Below, in pieces: positions 26,493 to 35,242 of a stretch of DNA of 64,000 nucleotides; position 1 is the stretch's first letter, and each line of letters begins with the position of its first letter. Position numbers and translations under genes: made by a program. This stretch comes from Paludibacter sp963678465. Its GTDB lineage: Bacteria; Bacteroidota; Bacteroidia; Bacteroidales; Paludibacteraceae. The stretch covers positions 3,472,001 through 3,536,000 of the forward strand of contig OY782858.1 in the NCBI GenBank assembly GCA_963678465.1. Reading direction: 5' to 3'. The notes under the pieces were generated by a model that did no database searches, was not told the origin of the DNA, and worked only from the letters and a program-made list of their open reading frames with translations.

Positions 26493-28193
26493 ATGAATAA
26501 ACTTAGTATAATCATCATTGCATTTTTAATGCTTACATTCTATGGGTGTGATGAGTTTTTGGATATAAATACTAATCCTGACAAGGCTGTTACTGTAACT
26601 CCCGAAAAAGAATTGCCGGTTATCGTATTCTACGCTGCTCAGTTAAATTATGACCATGCAGAATACGGAACATATTTATCGCAGGCACTCACAACCGCCG
26701 GAAGAAGTCAAACCGGATCCACTGCTTATCGCAGTGGTTGGGAGTTCTTGTCGATGAACAGACATCCTCAATGGAGACGTCATTATTATGATTTAGGTGT
26801 GAACATAAATGAAATGATAAAACTTGCCGAAAAGGAAAAGTCATACAACTTCATTCTTATTGGTCGTTCTATCCGATTGATGTCTACGTTGTTTACTACC
26901 GATCTTTTCGGAGATATGCCACTTTCGAAAGCTTATACTTCTATTGCGCCATTGTACGACACACAAGAACAGGTATATGACTGGATGATAAAAGAGGCAG
27001 ATGATTTGTTGGCATTGTATGAGAATAAGGAGTGGACTGAAGCTTCTACCAATAAAAGACTTACTGTCACCGAGGATAGAATTTATGCTGGTAATTTAAC
27101 TCACTGGAAGCTCTTTACGCAAGCAATAAAAGCAAGAATTCTTTTGAGGAAACTACCAAACTGGGACAATACACCGGCAAGTTGTGACGCAATTATTGCT
27201 GCTGTTGATAAAACGCTTACTGCTGATTGGGTAGAACCAAATTATGTTTACAGTGGAGGTTCGGGCGAAAAAAATAATCCCTGGGGTTCGGCAAAACCTG
27301 TTATTAATTCTTGGGAAAGCAGAGCCAATGATCTTGATAAAGCCATTCCTTCCGAATTCTTTTTGGTGGATATGATGGGGCTTTATGCCACTTCGCAGGG
27401 ATTGAAAGCCGGCGATGCAGAAGATCCACGTCTGACACGATACATGGCTAAACGTGCCGGTCCTACAACAGGAAACGATACGGGAACCAAATATCGTTAT
27501 TTGAAGAATAATATTGGTATGGATGTGTCGTACAAAGAAACAAATTATCCCGATTTATATGCCCCAACTAATATTTTCACTCAAAATACAGGTTATGTGT
27601 CGCTTATGTTGACCGAAGAGTTACTTCTGATGAAAGCCGAAGCACTGTATTGGAAAGGCAATAAACAGGAAGCATTGGATGTAATGAAAGCGGCTGTTGA
27701 CAAGAGTTTGGAGCGTCACGGAGCCACATCTGATAATATCGCAATATATAAAGGTGTATATATTGCTAAAAATGCAGGTGCTACCGAAAAAAGATATCAG
27801 GAGTTGAGTGTGACATTAGGAGCCAAGTATTTCCCTACTGTTGATAAATTCACTATCGGACACATTATGCGTCAGAAATATGTTGCAATGTATTTGCAGC
27901 CTGAACAATGGAATGACATGCGACGCTATCAGTACAGTAATTCGAAAAATGGTAAAATGTATGATGGAACAGTTATTTATCCAAACTTAAAACGACCATT
28001 TAATCTGTATGAGCCTTATTGGGTCACTCCTCAGGCAGTTGCCGAAGAACATTGGGTTCAACGCCTGAATTATGACCCCGAAACAGAAGAAAAGTATAAT
28101 CGCTCGGAACTTGAAAGACTGGGAGCTTACAGAAATTCAGACTGGTTGAAAAAACCAATGATTTGGGCTGTGTACGATGGAGCTCACAAATAA
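26493..28193 (+). CDS. susD: SusD-like lipoprotein, second locus
   Basis: A 566-residue lipoprotein with lipobox MLTFYGC (Cys at 19) and the SusD-like opening DEFLDINTNPDKA, which is typical of the SusD/RagB-like subgroup. TPR-type helices (MSTLFTTDLFGDMPLSKAY) and a late region QKYVAMYLQPEQWNDMRRYQY correspond to the family ending. It lies 14 bases after susC and is its binding partner on the cell surface. The ligand is not deducible from sequence. Confidence 0.92.
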   Translation: MNKLSIIIIAFLMLTFYGCDEFLDINTNPDKAVTVTPEKELPVIVFYAAQLNYDHAEYGTYLSQALTTAGRSQTGSTAYRSGWEFLSMNRHPQWRRHYYDLGVNINEMIKLAEKEKSYNFILIGRSIRLMSTLFTTDLFGDMPLSKAYTSIAPLYDTQEQVYDWMIKEADDLLALYENKEWTEASTNKRLTVTEDRIYAGNLTHWKLFTQAIKARILLRKLPNWDNTPASCDAIIAAVDKTLTADWVEPNYVYSGGSGEKNNPWGSAKPVINSWESRANDLDKAIPSEFFLVDMMGLYATSQGLKAGDAEDPRLTRYMAKRAGPTTGNDTGTKYRYLKNNIGMDVSYKETNYPDLYAPTNIFTQNTGYVSLMLTEELLLMKAEALYWKGNKQEALDVMKAAVDKSLERHGATSDNIAIYKGVYIAKNAGATEKRYQELSVTLGAKYFPTVDKFTIGHIMRQKYVAMYLQPEQWNDMRRYQYSNSKNGKMYDGTVIYPNLKRPFNLYEPYWVTPQAVAEEHWVQRLNYDPETEEKYNRSELERLGAYRNSDWLKKPMIWAVYDGAHK

Positions 28194-28226
28194 TTTATCC
28201 TGTAACAGAAATAATATTGAATATAT

Positions 28227-29069
28227 ATGAAAATCAATAAAATAGTATCATTGTTTTTGTTGTCGTTTGGTCTGGTTTTTAGTTCTTGCGAAATAAACGA
28301 TCAGGTTGACAATATAGTAAGAGTGGGTTATCAGGCCCCTCATATTTACTGGGAGTTACCATCCACAAGCGTTGCTGCCGGCGATCCTGTTGCCTTTCTG
28401 GCGCAGTATTATGTAGTGGACAAAGATGTGAATGTTGATCATCTTGAAGTTTGGTATAACGTAAATGAAAAAGTGCAGACTTCGGTTACCTGCCCGTTGC
28501 TTAGCACATTTAAATTTGCAATGACAAGTGAAAAAATGAACTTATCGCGCGAATTTCAAAAAATTGAAGGTTTCAATCATCAGGCTAATTTTTGGGATCC
28601 GGTAAGAAAAGCTTTTGTTCTGGATTCAGCTTTTATGACAAGTAAAACATTGCGAACAGTGGAGTGGAACGAAGTGAAAGAGTTCGATAATCAAAAGTTT
28701 GCTTCGCTTTTCCCTGCTAATTTCGCAACTCAGTTCAAAGACAGTGTGTTGAAACAGATGAAAGTGGCCGATTATCGCAAAATGTTTATCAGTTTGCAGG
28801 TGATGACTGATGTAGAATTTAGAGCCTGTACCGACTCTACTTTTAACGATAACACAGGAGGCTGGGATTATACTATTAAACCAGCTTCGCAGGAGTTGAT
28901 TCGTACGAAATATAATGGTATTGAATTTAAAGATATCATTTATGATTCAAGTGCTCAGCTGTATAAAATTGAATATCGAAAAAGTTATTCTTTGGAAGCC
29001 AGAATCAAAGCCATTGATAACAAACAAGTAGTAGGTGTTTCAGACGAGAAGACCATTGAATTACGCTAA
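28227..29069 (+). CDS. Surface lipoprotein of the second sus locus, unknown
   Basis: A 280-residue protein with a lipoprotein signal (cysteine at about residue 21 in VFSSCEIND). No family is recognised. The early line IYWELPSTSVAAGDPVAFLAQY suggests an Ig-like or SusE-like beta-sandwich start; the rest is mixed. It lies between susD and a PKD-domain lipoprotein, the position where sus loci usually carry accessory surface glycan-binding proteins, so a binding role is the default guess. Confidence 0.65.
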   Translation: MKINKIVSLFLLSFGLVFSSCEINDQVDNIVRVGYQAPHIYWELPSTSVAAGDPVAFLAQYYVVDKDVNVDHLEVWYNVNEKVQTSVTCPLLSTFKFAMTSEKMNLSREFQKIEGFNHQANFWDPVRKAFVLDSAFMTSKTLRTVEWNEVKEFDNQKFASLFPANFATQFKDSVLKQMKVADYRKMFISLQVMTDVEFRACTDSTFNDNTGGWDYTIKPASQELIRTKYNGIEFKDIIYDSSAQLYKIEYRKSYSLEARIKAIDNKQVVGVSDEKTIELR

Positions 29070-29081
29070 AAAAATTGATGT

Positions 29082-30758
29082 ATGAAAAAAATAAAATCTT
29101 TATTGCCAATAGGGTTGTTGTCGATATTCGCTTTTGTAAGTTGTATCGTTAACGAACCTCTGATAGAGGACTTTCCAAGCGACAAAGTCTCATTTAAATA
29201 CGAAGTTGTCGGCGACTACGGAATTGATTATTTAGTCGGATCGCCTATTCAGTTTACAAATATCTCGGAAGCTGTGGGAAATGTAAGCTGGGACTTCGGT
29301 GATGGCTCTCCGGTAAGTGCCGAAGCCAATCCAAAACATATATATCAAACGGCAGGAACTTATGATGTGAAGTTAACGGTGGATGGTGAAGGAACTACAA
29401 CTAAACGTGTATTAATCAGCGATATATTTCCTACAATTACTATCGGAGAAATGCCCAATGGTATTTGTGAGGTTAAAACTACTGCTGTAGAGTTAAGTGT
29501 TGAGTTACCAAATCCACAGAACTTAGCGGTTGAATATACATGGGTTTTCCCGCTTGGAACAGTAAACGAAGCTGGTGAAATGGTTCAGTTCAGTTCGCAG
29601 GCTAACCCCGGAAAAATTAAATTCCTTAATGTCGGATCTCAGAAAGTAAGATTGCAAACAAAACTTGGTGGACGCTTACTACAGGAAGGTGTTGTAAATG
29701 TTCAGGTTGCGTATAATCAACCTGTAAAAACGCTTTATTATGCTGTGAAAGGTGGAAATATAATGGCTGTTAAACTGGTAAAAGATGCACCTGCTGACAT
29801 CACAATTTTACCTTATGACCTTGGCGTTAAGTCTGGTCAGCATTCTTTTAATCTTTTGTTTAATGATTCTTCATTGTATGTTTTAGATGCCGGTAAACAG
29901 TATTATTATGTAAATGATGTGGACATGAATCTGGGAGATGGTGGAATATCAGTTATATCAAAGGATGGCAAGAAAGTAGAAACCATGTTGACAAACAATG
30001 GTGCTTATGCATTTAACGATCCATATTACGGATATATTGATCCAACTACACGTACACTTTACTTTTCGGACAGAAACACTGGTATTAGTACAATAAGTCT
30101 TGATACACGTAATGTGTCGATGGATGGAGGAAAAGAACCGAGCGACAGGAAGACATTTCCTTATTGGGTACAAAATGCTACGCTGGGTTATTACGGAAAT
30201 GGTTATGTATATGGTGCAATGAATTCGAACTTTATGAAAGTTGGAGATACATGGTGGTGGTCTAAAACTTATGCTGGTGCAGGAATTTTCAGATTTAAAG
30301 ACAGTGATATCTTGAAAACCCCTACAGCCGGAGGTTTGCCACAGCCTGCTTCGGGTATGGTGTTACCGGGTATGTTTGCCAAATCGTTTGTTGTTGATCA
30401 AACAAGAGGTTTTGTCTATTTCACTATTTACGATGCTGCTGTGGCCGGATTTTATAAAGTCCCATTGTCTGAAATAGCTAGTATAAAAGAATTCAGCAAT
30501 TTAAATGTTGCTGGTCGTAAAATTGCCGAACTTGTGCCCGATACAGAAGGTAGTGCAGGTGAGTATGTGTCAGTAAGCCAGATGGTATTAGACCCGGAAG
30601 ATGGGGCTGTTTACTTCGGATACAGAACAGGTGATGCTGCTAAAATGAAATCAGGTCTTAAACGCTATAATCCTACTACAAATAAAGTAGAAAGTGTGGT
30701 CGACAATGTTGAGATTTATGGTGTAACTATCAATAATACAAAATCTAAATTGTTTTAA
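29082..30758 (+). CDS. PKD-domain surface lipoprotein with propeller-like region
   Basis: A 558-residue lipoprotein (cysteine at about residue 21, FVSCIVNEP). Residues 55-115 form a PKD domain with the diagnostic WDFGDGSP line and the TYDVKLTV strand. A second Ig-like domain covers about 120-215. From about 225 to the end, repeated short strands of the kind YYGYIDPTTRTLYFSDR and DQTRGFVYFTIYD suggest a beta-propeller. It starts 12 bases after the preceding gene. It is likely a surface-binding component of the second sus locus. Confidence 0.75.
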   Translation: MKKIKSLLPIGLLSIFAFVSCIVNEPLIEDFPSDKVSFKYEVVGDYGIDYLVGSPIQFTNISEAVGNVSWDFGDGSPVSAEANPKHIYQTAGTYDVKLTVDGEGTTTKRVLISDIFPTITIGEMPNGICEVKTTAVELSVELPNPQNLAVEYTWVFPLGTVNEAGEMVQFSSQANPGKIKFLNVGSQKVRLQTKLGGRLLQEGVVNVQVAYNQPVKTLYYAVKGGNIMAVKLVKDAPADITILPYDLGVKSGQHSFNLLFNDSSLYVLDAGKQYYYVNDVDMNLGDGGISVISKDGKKVETMLTNNGAYAFNDPYYGYIDPTTRTLYFSDRNTGISTISLDTRNVSMDGGKEPSDRKTFPYWVQNATLGYYGNGYVYGAMNSNFMKVGDTWWWSKTYAGAGIFRFKDSDILKTPTAGGLPQPASGMVLPGMFAKSFVVDQTRGFVYFTIYDAAVAGFYKVPLSEIASIKEFSNLNVAGRKIAELVPDTEGSAGEYVSVSQMVLDPEDGAVYFGYRTGDAAKMKSGLKRYNPTTNKVESVVDNVEIYGVTINNTKSKLF

Positions 30759-30835
30759 TAAAATCATTGTTCATGTTTGCTGATTGTTTCTAAACAATCG
30801 TCAATAATGTGTATTTCTATATCTTAAATAATAAT

Positions 30836-33616
30836 ATGAAACGTATATATTTAGTATTTTTCTTCTCTCTTTTTGTCTTGTCTATTTCAGCTCAAACACC
30901 TAAGCGCGAGATGAGAGCAACATGGCTTGCTACAGTTTGGCAAATTGATTGGCCGGGCAATGTAGTAAGTACAACTGGGAGTGCGATAGAAATTAATTCG
31001 CAGAAAAATATGATGATACGTATCTTAGATTCGTTGGCTTCTGCCAATATGAATGCCGTTTGTTTCCAGGTTCGTTCAAGATGTGATGCAATGTATCAGT
31101 CTTCGTACGAACCCTGGTCGACGGATCTTGTTGCTACCCGTGGTATGAATCCGGGTTACGATCCTTTGGCATTTGTTATTCAGGAAGGTCACAAAAGAGG
31201 TATTGAAGTACATGCATGGCTAAATCCGTACAGGTTCGAGACAGCATTGAACCAATGGAGCGGAAAACCCGGTGATTATCGTGCAACAAATCCTGACTGG
31301 GTATTGACCTATGCTTCGGGTAGCAGTATTCTGGATCCTGGTCATCCCGGAGTTGTGAAACGTATTCAGAGCATTGTAGCTGAAATTGTGAACAACTATG
31401 ATGTTGACGGTATTTTGTTCGACGATTATTTTTATGCCTATGGCGGTACGCCTGCTTCGCTCGATGCTAATACGCAGGCACTGTATAAACCAGCCAACAT
31501 GGATTTAGGTGATTGGCGCCGTTCGAATGTGAATAAAATGGTGAAAGCTGTTTACGACACTATTCAACAGATTAAACCTTATGTGCGTTTTGGAGTTTCA
31601 CCTTTTGGAATCTGGACAACAAACCAGACTGTTGCTGCCAAACAAGGCATAGAACTTCCAAGTGGAATCTCGGGTAGTGATATGTATGCTAGTATCTATT
31701 GCGATCCGGTTGCCTGGTTAAACGAAGGCTCGGTCGATTATATTTCTCCACAATTGTATTGGGCCACAGGAGGTCCACAGGATTACGGTACATTAAGCCC
31801 CTGGTGGTCGGCACTATCGAACAGATTTGGTAAACATTTCTATTCGAGTCAGGATCTCGCAGGTTTGGCAACATCGAATTACGCACCTCAGGCAAGAGCT
31901 GCCGGGACATCGGGCTTTGTTTCTCCACAAGGTGAAGCTGTAAACATCAATGCAATGACGAGCATAGAAGGACGATTAATTGGATCGAATATCATGCGTG
32001 CCAGTGCAAGCAATTTCACTCAGGAAGAAATTGGAAAACAAATTACGATTAACCGAACAGCGGATGAAAATGGAGCACCGGGAAGTATCTTTTTCTCAAC
32101 AAAACAACTTTATCTGACAAAAGGATTTATAAACTACCTGAAGAAATTTTTCTATTCATCCAAGTCTCTTCTTCCTGCTATCGACTGGAAGCAAAGAACT
32201 AATTATGGAATGGTTAGCAATATTTCGGTATCAGGAAATGTTCTTAGCTGGAATAGCGCATTTACGAATGTTCGTTATGCGGTGTATGCAATACCCAACG
32301 ACAAGGCGGGTGCAACAGGTAATTTTAGCAACGCTCAGTATTTATCAGGCATATCGTATAGTACAAACTTTACATTGCCCAAAAATATATCGGCAAGTAC
32401 TCACACTTTTGCGGTAGCGGTGTTGGATCGTTACGGAAACGAATCTGCTCCTCGCGTAATGGGTCAGCAGGAAGGAGCACCGGCTGTGGTTGCACTTACA
32501 GCTCCTGCCAATGGTGCCAATTTAATTAAACCGTTCGAATTTTCGTGGGTTGCCAATAGTTCAGCGGAATTGTATTACCTCGAAATAGCCGAAAACAATA
32601 CTTTCACTCAGCTTGTATGTTCACGTGAATTAACTGGCAATACGTTCTCGACCATAAACTTAGATGTGTTAGAAGTAGGGAGAACTTATTATTGGAGAAT
32701 CAGGACACGTAAAGCAAATGCTCAGGATGGAGTTTCGGAAGTGAGAACTTTTATAGCCCAGGATTTTAAAATCCTTCAACCCACAACAGGTACAACAAAT
32801 ACTTCTTTAACACCTACAATTAGTTGGACTAATTTGGGTGCTTCAGGTTCCTATTTTGTTGAAGTTGCAACATCAAATTTATTTGGTCCAAGCGCTGTTG
32901 TTTATAATACTACAGTGAACGGAACGAACAGTGTTACAATTCCCGAAAAGACACTTACAGGGTTAACTACTTATTATGTCCGTGTAACTGTCAATGGTAT
33001 TTTATTAAGATCGGAAGTTATCAGTTTTAAAACCAAAGAGGTGATACCTGCTGTTCCTTTGATACTTTCGCCGGTAACGAATAGTACGGTAACAGGAAAT
33101 AAGATAAAAGTGAATTGGTCCGAAGGGCTTGCTTCGGGATACAGGGTTGAACTTTCGACAACTTCAACTTTTCCGGCTCGTAGTGTAAAAATCAGTACTG
33201 TAGGGCCTTATATATCTGAAACTGAATTTACCGACTTAAATGCTGGTGATTATTATATAAGAGTGAATGCAAAATATTCAGATAATTTATCAACAGCATG
33301 GTCAGAAACCACTAAAGTAACTTTAATTGCAGGCAATACAGCTGTAGATAAGGTGCTGGAAGATAATATGCGTTTCAAATTGTTGAAAATAAATGAAAAT
33401 GAGCTTTCAATACAGCTCAATTCTACTATTACAACAACAATGACTGCCTCGGTAGTGTCGGTAAATGGAATGGAACTGCAACGCATTTGTACAAATAAAT
33501 TGATAGTTGAGGGCGACAACGACATTCGTGTATTTACATCAGGGCTTTCTAAGGGTGTTTATCTTGTGCACTTGAAAACCCGGAGCGGTCAACTTGTTTT
33601 GAAGTTCATTCATTGA
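30836..33616 (+). CDS. GHL10/DigH-type glycosidase with T9SS sorting domain
   Basis: A 926-residue secreted enzyme. After a signal peptide (cleavage near SISAQ-T) comes a glycosyl-hydrolase-like-10 (DUF187) domain, about 20-440, with family lines REMRATWLATVWQIDWPG, EVHAWLNPYRF, GILFDDYFY and VDYISPQLYWA. E. coli DigH of this family cleaves peptide-free peptidoglycan strands, while other members are unassigned. Fibronectin/Ig-like modules follow (about 460-830), and the last 80 residues form a T9SS type A sorting domain ending GVYLVHLKTRSGQLVLKFIH. The ATG at 30836 is preferred to one 27 bases earlier since it begins the signal peptide. A small dyad (30782-30799) lies upstream. With an amidase in the same locus, action on denuded glycan is a sensible inference. 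Confidence 0.85.
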   Translation: MKRIYLVFFFSLFVLSISAQTPKREMRATWLATVWQIDWPGNVVSTTGSAIEINSQKNMMIRILDSLASANMNAVCFQVRSRCDAMYQSSYEPWSTDLVATRGMNPGYDPLAFVIQEGHKRGIEVHAWLNPYRFETALNQWSGKPGDYRATNPDWVLTYASGSSILDPGHPGVVKRIQSIVAEIVNNYDVDGILFDDYFYAYGGTPASLDANTQALYKPANMDLGDWRRSNVNKMVKAVYDTIQQIKPYVRFGVSPFGIWTTNQTVAAKQGIELPSGISGSDMYASIYCDPVAWLNEGSVDYISPQLYWATGGPQDYGTLSPWWSALSNRFGKHFYSSQDLAGLATSNYAPQARAAGTSGFVSPQGEAVNINAMTSIEGRLIGSNIMRASASNFTQEEIGKQITINRTADENGAPGSIFFSTKQLYLTKGFINYLKKFFYSSKSLLPAIDWKQRTNYGMVSNISVSGNVLSWNSAFTNVRYAVYAIPNDKAGATGNFSNAQYLSGISYSTNFTLPKNISASTHTFAVAVLDRYGNESAPRVMGQQEGAPAVVALTAPANGANLIKPFEFSWVANSSAELYYLEIAENNTFTQLVCSRELTGNTFSTINLDVLEVGRTYYWRIRTRKANAQDGVSEVRTFIAQDFKILQPTTGTTNTSLTPTISWTNLGASGSYFVEVATSNLFGPSAVVYNTTVNGTNSVTIPEKTLTGLTTYYVRVTVNGILLRSEVISFKTKEVIPAVPLILSPVTNSTVTGNKIKVNWSEGLASGYRVELSTTSTFPARSVKISTVGPYISETEFTDLNAGDYYIRVNAKYSDNLSTAWSETTKVTLIAGNTAVDKVLEDNMRFKLLKINENELSIQLNSTITTTMTASVVSVNGMELQRICTNKLIVEGDNDIRVFTSGLSKGVYLVHLKTRSGQLVLKFIH

Positions 33617-33695
33617 TTATTAAATCATAAAAAAAGAATACGGGTTGCTTTTCAGCCTGATATAAAAAAGTTATTAATTAAAAATTATTACAATC

Positions 33696-35114
33696 ATGAG
33701 AAAATTATTACTCGGAGTTGCATGTTTATTTGCAACTGTTGCTCTCAATGCAACAAGTTTAATTGTTGACCCTGCTACCTACGATTTAGGTGCTGGTTAT
33801 AAATTCGAAAACGTATGGATTCAATCGCGTAATGCAGGAGGATTCCCTGCTAGTGGTGGTTATGGTGTTACTGATATGTCACGTGGTATGGCAGTGAAGG
33901 ATGGTAAAATATTAATTACTAAACGTATTGCTCAAACTGCACCTGCGTTTACACTTTGCCAGGTATTGGTATACGATGCTGCTACCGGAGACTTGCTTAA
34001 AGAAGTAGCATTACCCGACACAATGTTTACTATTAAAGGTACTGATGGGGTACGTACCCAAACAGGTTTACCAGCTAACGATATCCAGGTAGACGATGCA
34101 GGAAATATTCTGATTGCGAATTACACTTCAAATATTTATACATCGCCTTATCAGATTTATATGATCGATATCGATTTTACTGCGGGAACTGTTACCAGTG
34201 TAAAACAAATTTTAAATTATCAGGAACCATTTGTAGGTGAAACTGCTCCAGCGGTTGTACGTCTCGACTACTTTGGAACCCATGGCGATATGAATGGCAA
34301 TGGTTATATTATGTCGTCAGTAGGTGGTACAACGTCTGGTGTTGGTAATACAGTGCTTAAATGGGGTGTTGTAAACGGTGTGGCTACTGATTATTATGAC
34401 CAGATTATTATTAAGGAATATTTCCCTGCTGCTGCAACAGGAAATGATACAGGTTCTAGAGTAACACCTTTGGATGAAAATCTTTTTTATCTTGATGGAC
34501 AAGCTTCTTTTGCAACTCTTTATGATATTGACGGTAACTACGTAGATGGATTCAAAAGTATTGGTACAAGCGATTTCATTAAAAATGCAACAGCTGGAAA
34601 TAACGGTGTTGATGAATTTATGTTAGGAGGAAAAAGCTTTATGGTATTTTCTTATCGTAACACAACCGGTAGTCCTGCTTCTTCATGGGCGATTGCTGAA
34701 TTAGACCTTACAGGTGCTAATCCTATTAAACCATTGACTGTTTTTCCTGCAGCTGGTATGGGAACAACATCTAACGGAGTTCGTACAGCTCTGCCACGTA
34801 TCGAAGTGATTGGTGATGTTGCACATATTTTTGTGTATGGTTGTAACAATGGTTTGGCCTATTACAAATTCTCATTGGCTCCAGCAGCTGTTCACAATCC
34901 TGATGCATCAAAGGTTAACATTACAGTTGAAGGCAATGTGATTAAAACATCAGAACAGGTTGCAAGTATAGAAGTAATCAGCTTGACAGGTCAGAAAATG
35001 TCGAAAATTTCTAATGCTTCAGCAGTGAACGCACCTGCAACTAAAGGTGTTTATATTGTAAATATCGTAGATAATACTGGAGCTAAAAAGATTCAGAAAG
35101 TATCTATCAACTAA
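33696..35114 (+). CDS. Secreted beta-propeller protein (DUF4623-like), T9SS sorted
   Basis: A 472-residue exported protein with signal peptide (residues 1-19) and repeated strands such as RGMAVKDGKILITKR and NDIQVDDAGNILIANY, consistent with a beta-propeller; the opening resembles the DUF4623 family. The last 70 residues (VNITVEGNVIKTSEQVASIE, later GVYIVNIVDNTG) are a T9SS sorting domain. No catalytic motif is visible. A terminator directly follows, so it ends the first half of the locus. A substrate-binding or accessory role is a guess. Confidence 0.7.
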   Translation: MRKLLLGVACLFATVALNATSLIVDPATYDLGAGYKFENVWIQSRNAGGFPASGGYGVTDMSRGMAVKDGKILITKRIAQTAPAFTLCQVLVYDAATGDLLKEVALPDTMFTIKGTDGVRTQTGLPANDIQVDDAGNILIANYTSNIYTSPYQIYMIDIDFTAGTVTSVKQILNYQEPFVGETAPAVVRLDYFGTHGDMNGNGYIMSSVGGTTSGVGNTVLKWGVVNGVATDYYDQIIIKEYFPAAATGNDTGSRVTPLDENLFYLDGQASFATLYDIDGNYVDGFKSIGTSDFIKNATAGNNGVDEFMLGGKSFMVFSYRNTTGSPASSWAIAELDLTGANPIKPLTVFPAAGMGTTSNGVRTALPRIEVIGDVAHIFVYGCNNGLAYYKFSLAPAAVHNPDASKVNITVEGNVIKTSEQVASIEVISLTGQKMSKISNASAVNAPATKGVYIVNIVDNTGAKKIQKVSIN

Positions 35115-35122
35115 ATGATTAT

Positions 35123-35165
35123 AGGAAGGTGATGGGTTTTCCATCACCTTCCTGTTTCTCTTTTC
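35123..35165 (+). terminator. Strong terminator inside the second sus locus
   Basis: A perfect 13-base stem, AGGAAGGTGATGG at 35123-35135 with its complement at 35141-35153, a 5-base loop, then a pyrimidine-rich tail. It separates the susCD-to-propeller genes from the phosphodiester glycosidase genes. The following 75 bases have no obvious promoter, so partial read-through is possible. Confidence 0.8.
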
Positions 35166-35242
35166 CTTCCCTTTTCTTTTCTCCTCCTGCTTCTCATCCC
35201 CAGAGATGGGTGGCTATATTCCTTATTTAAACATCAGTCAAT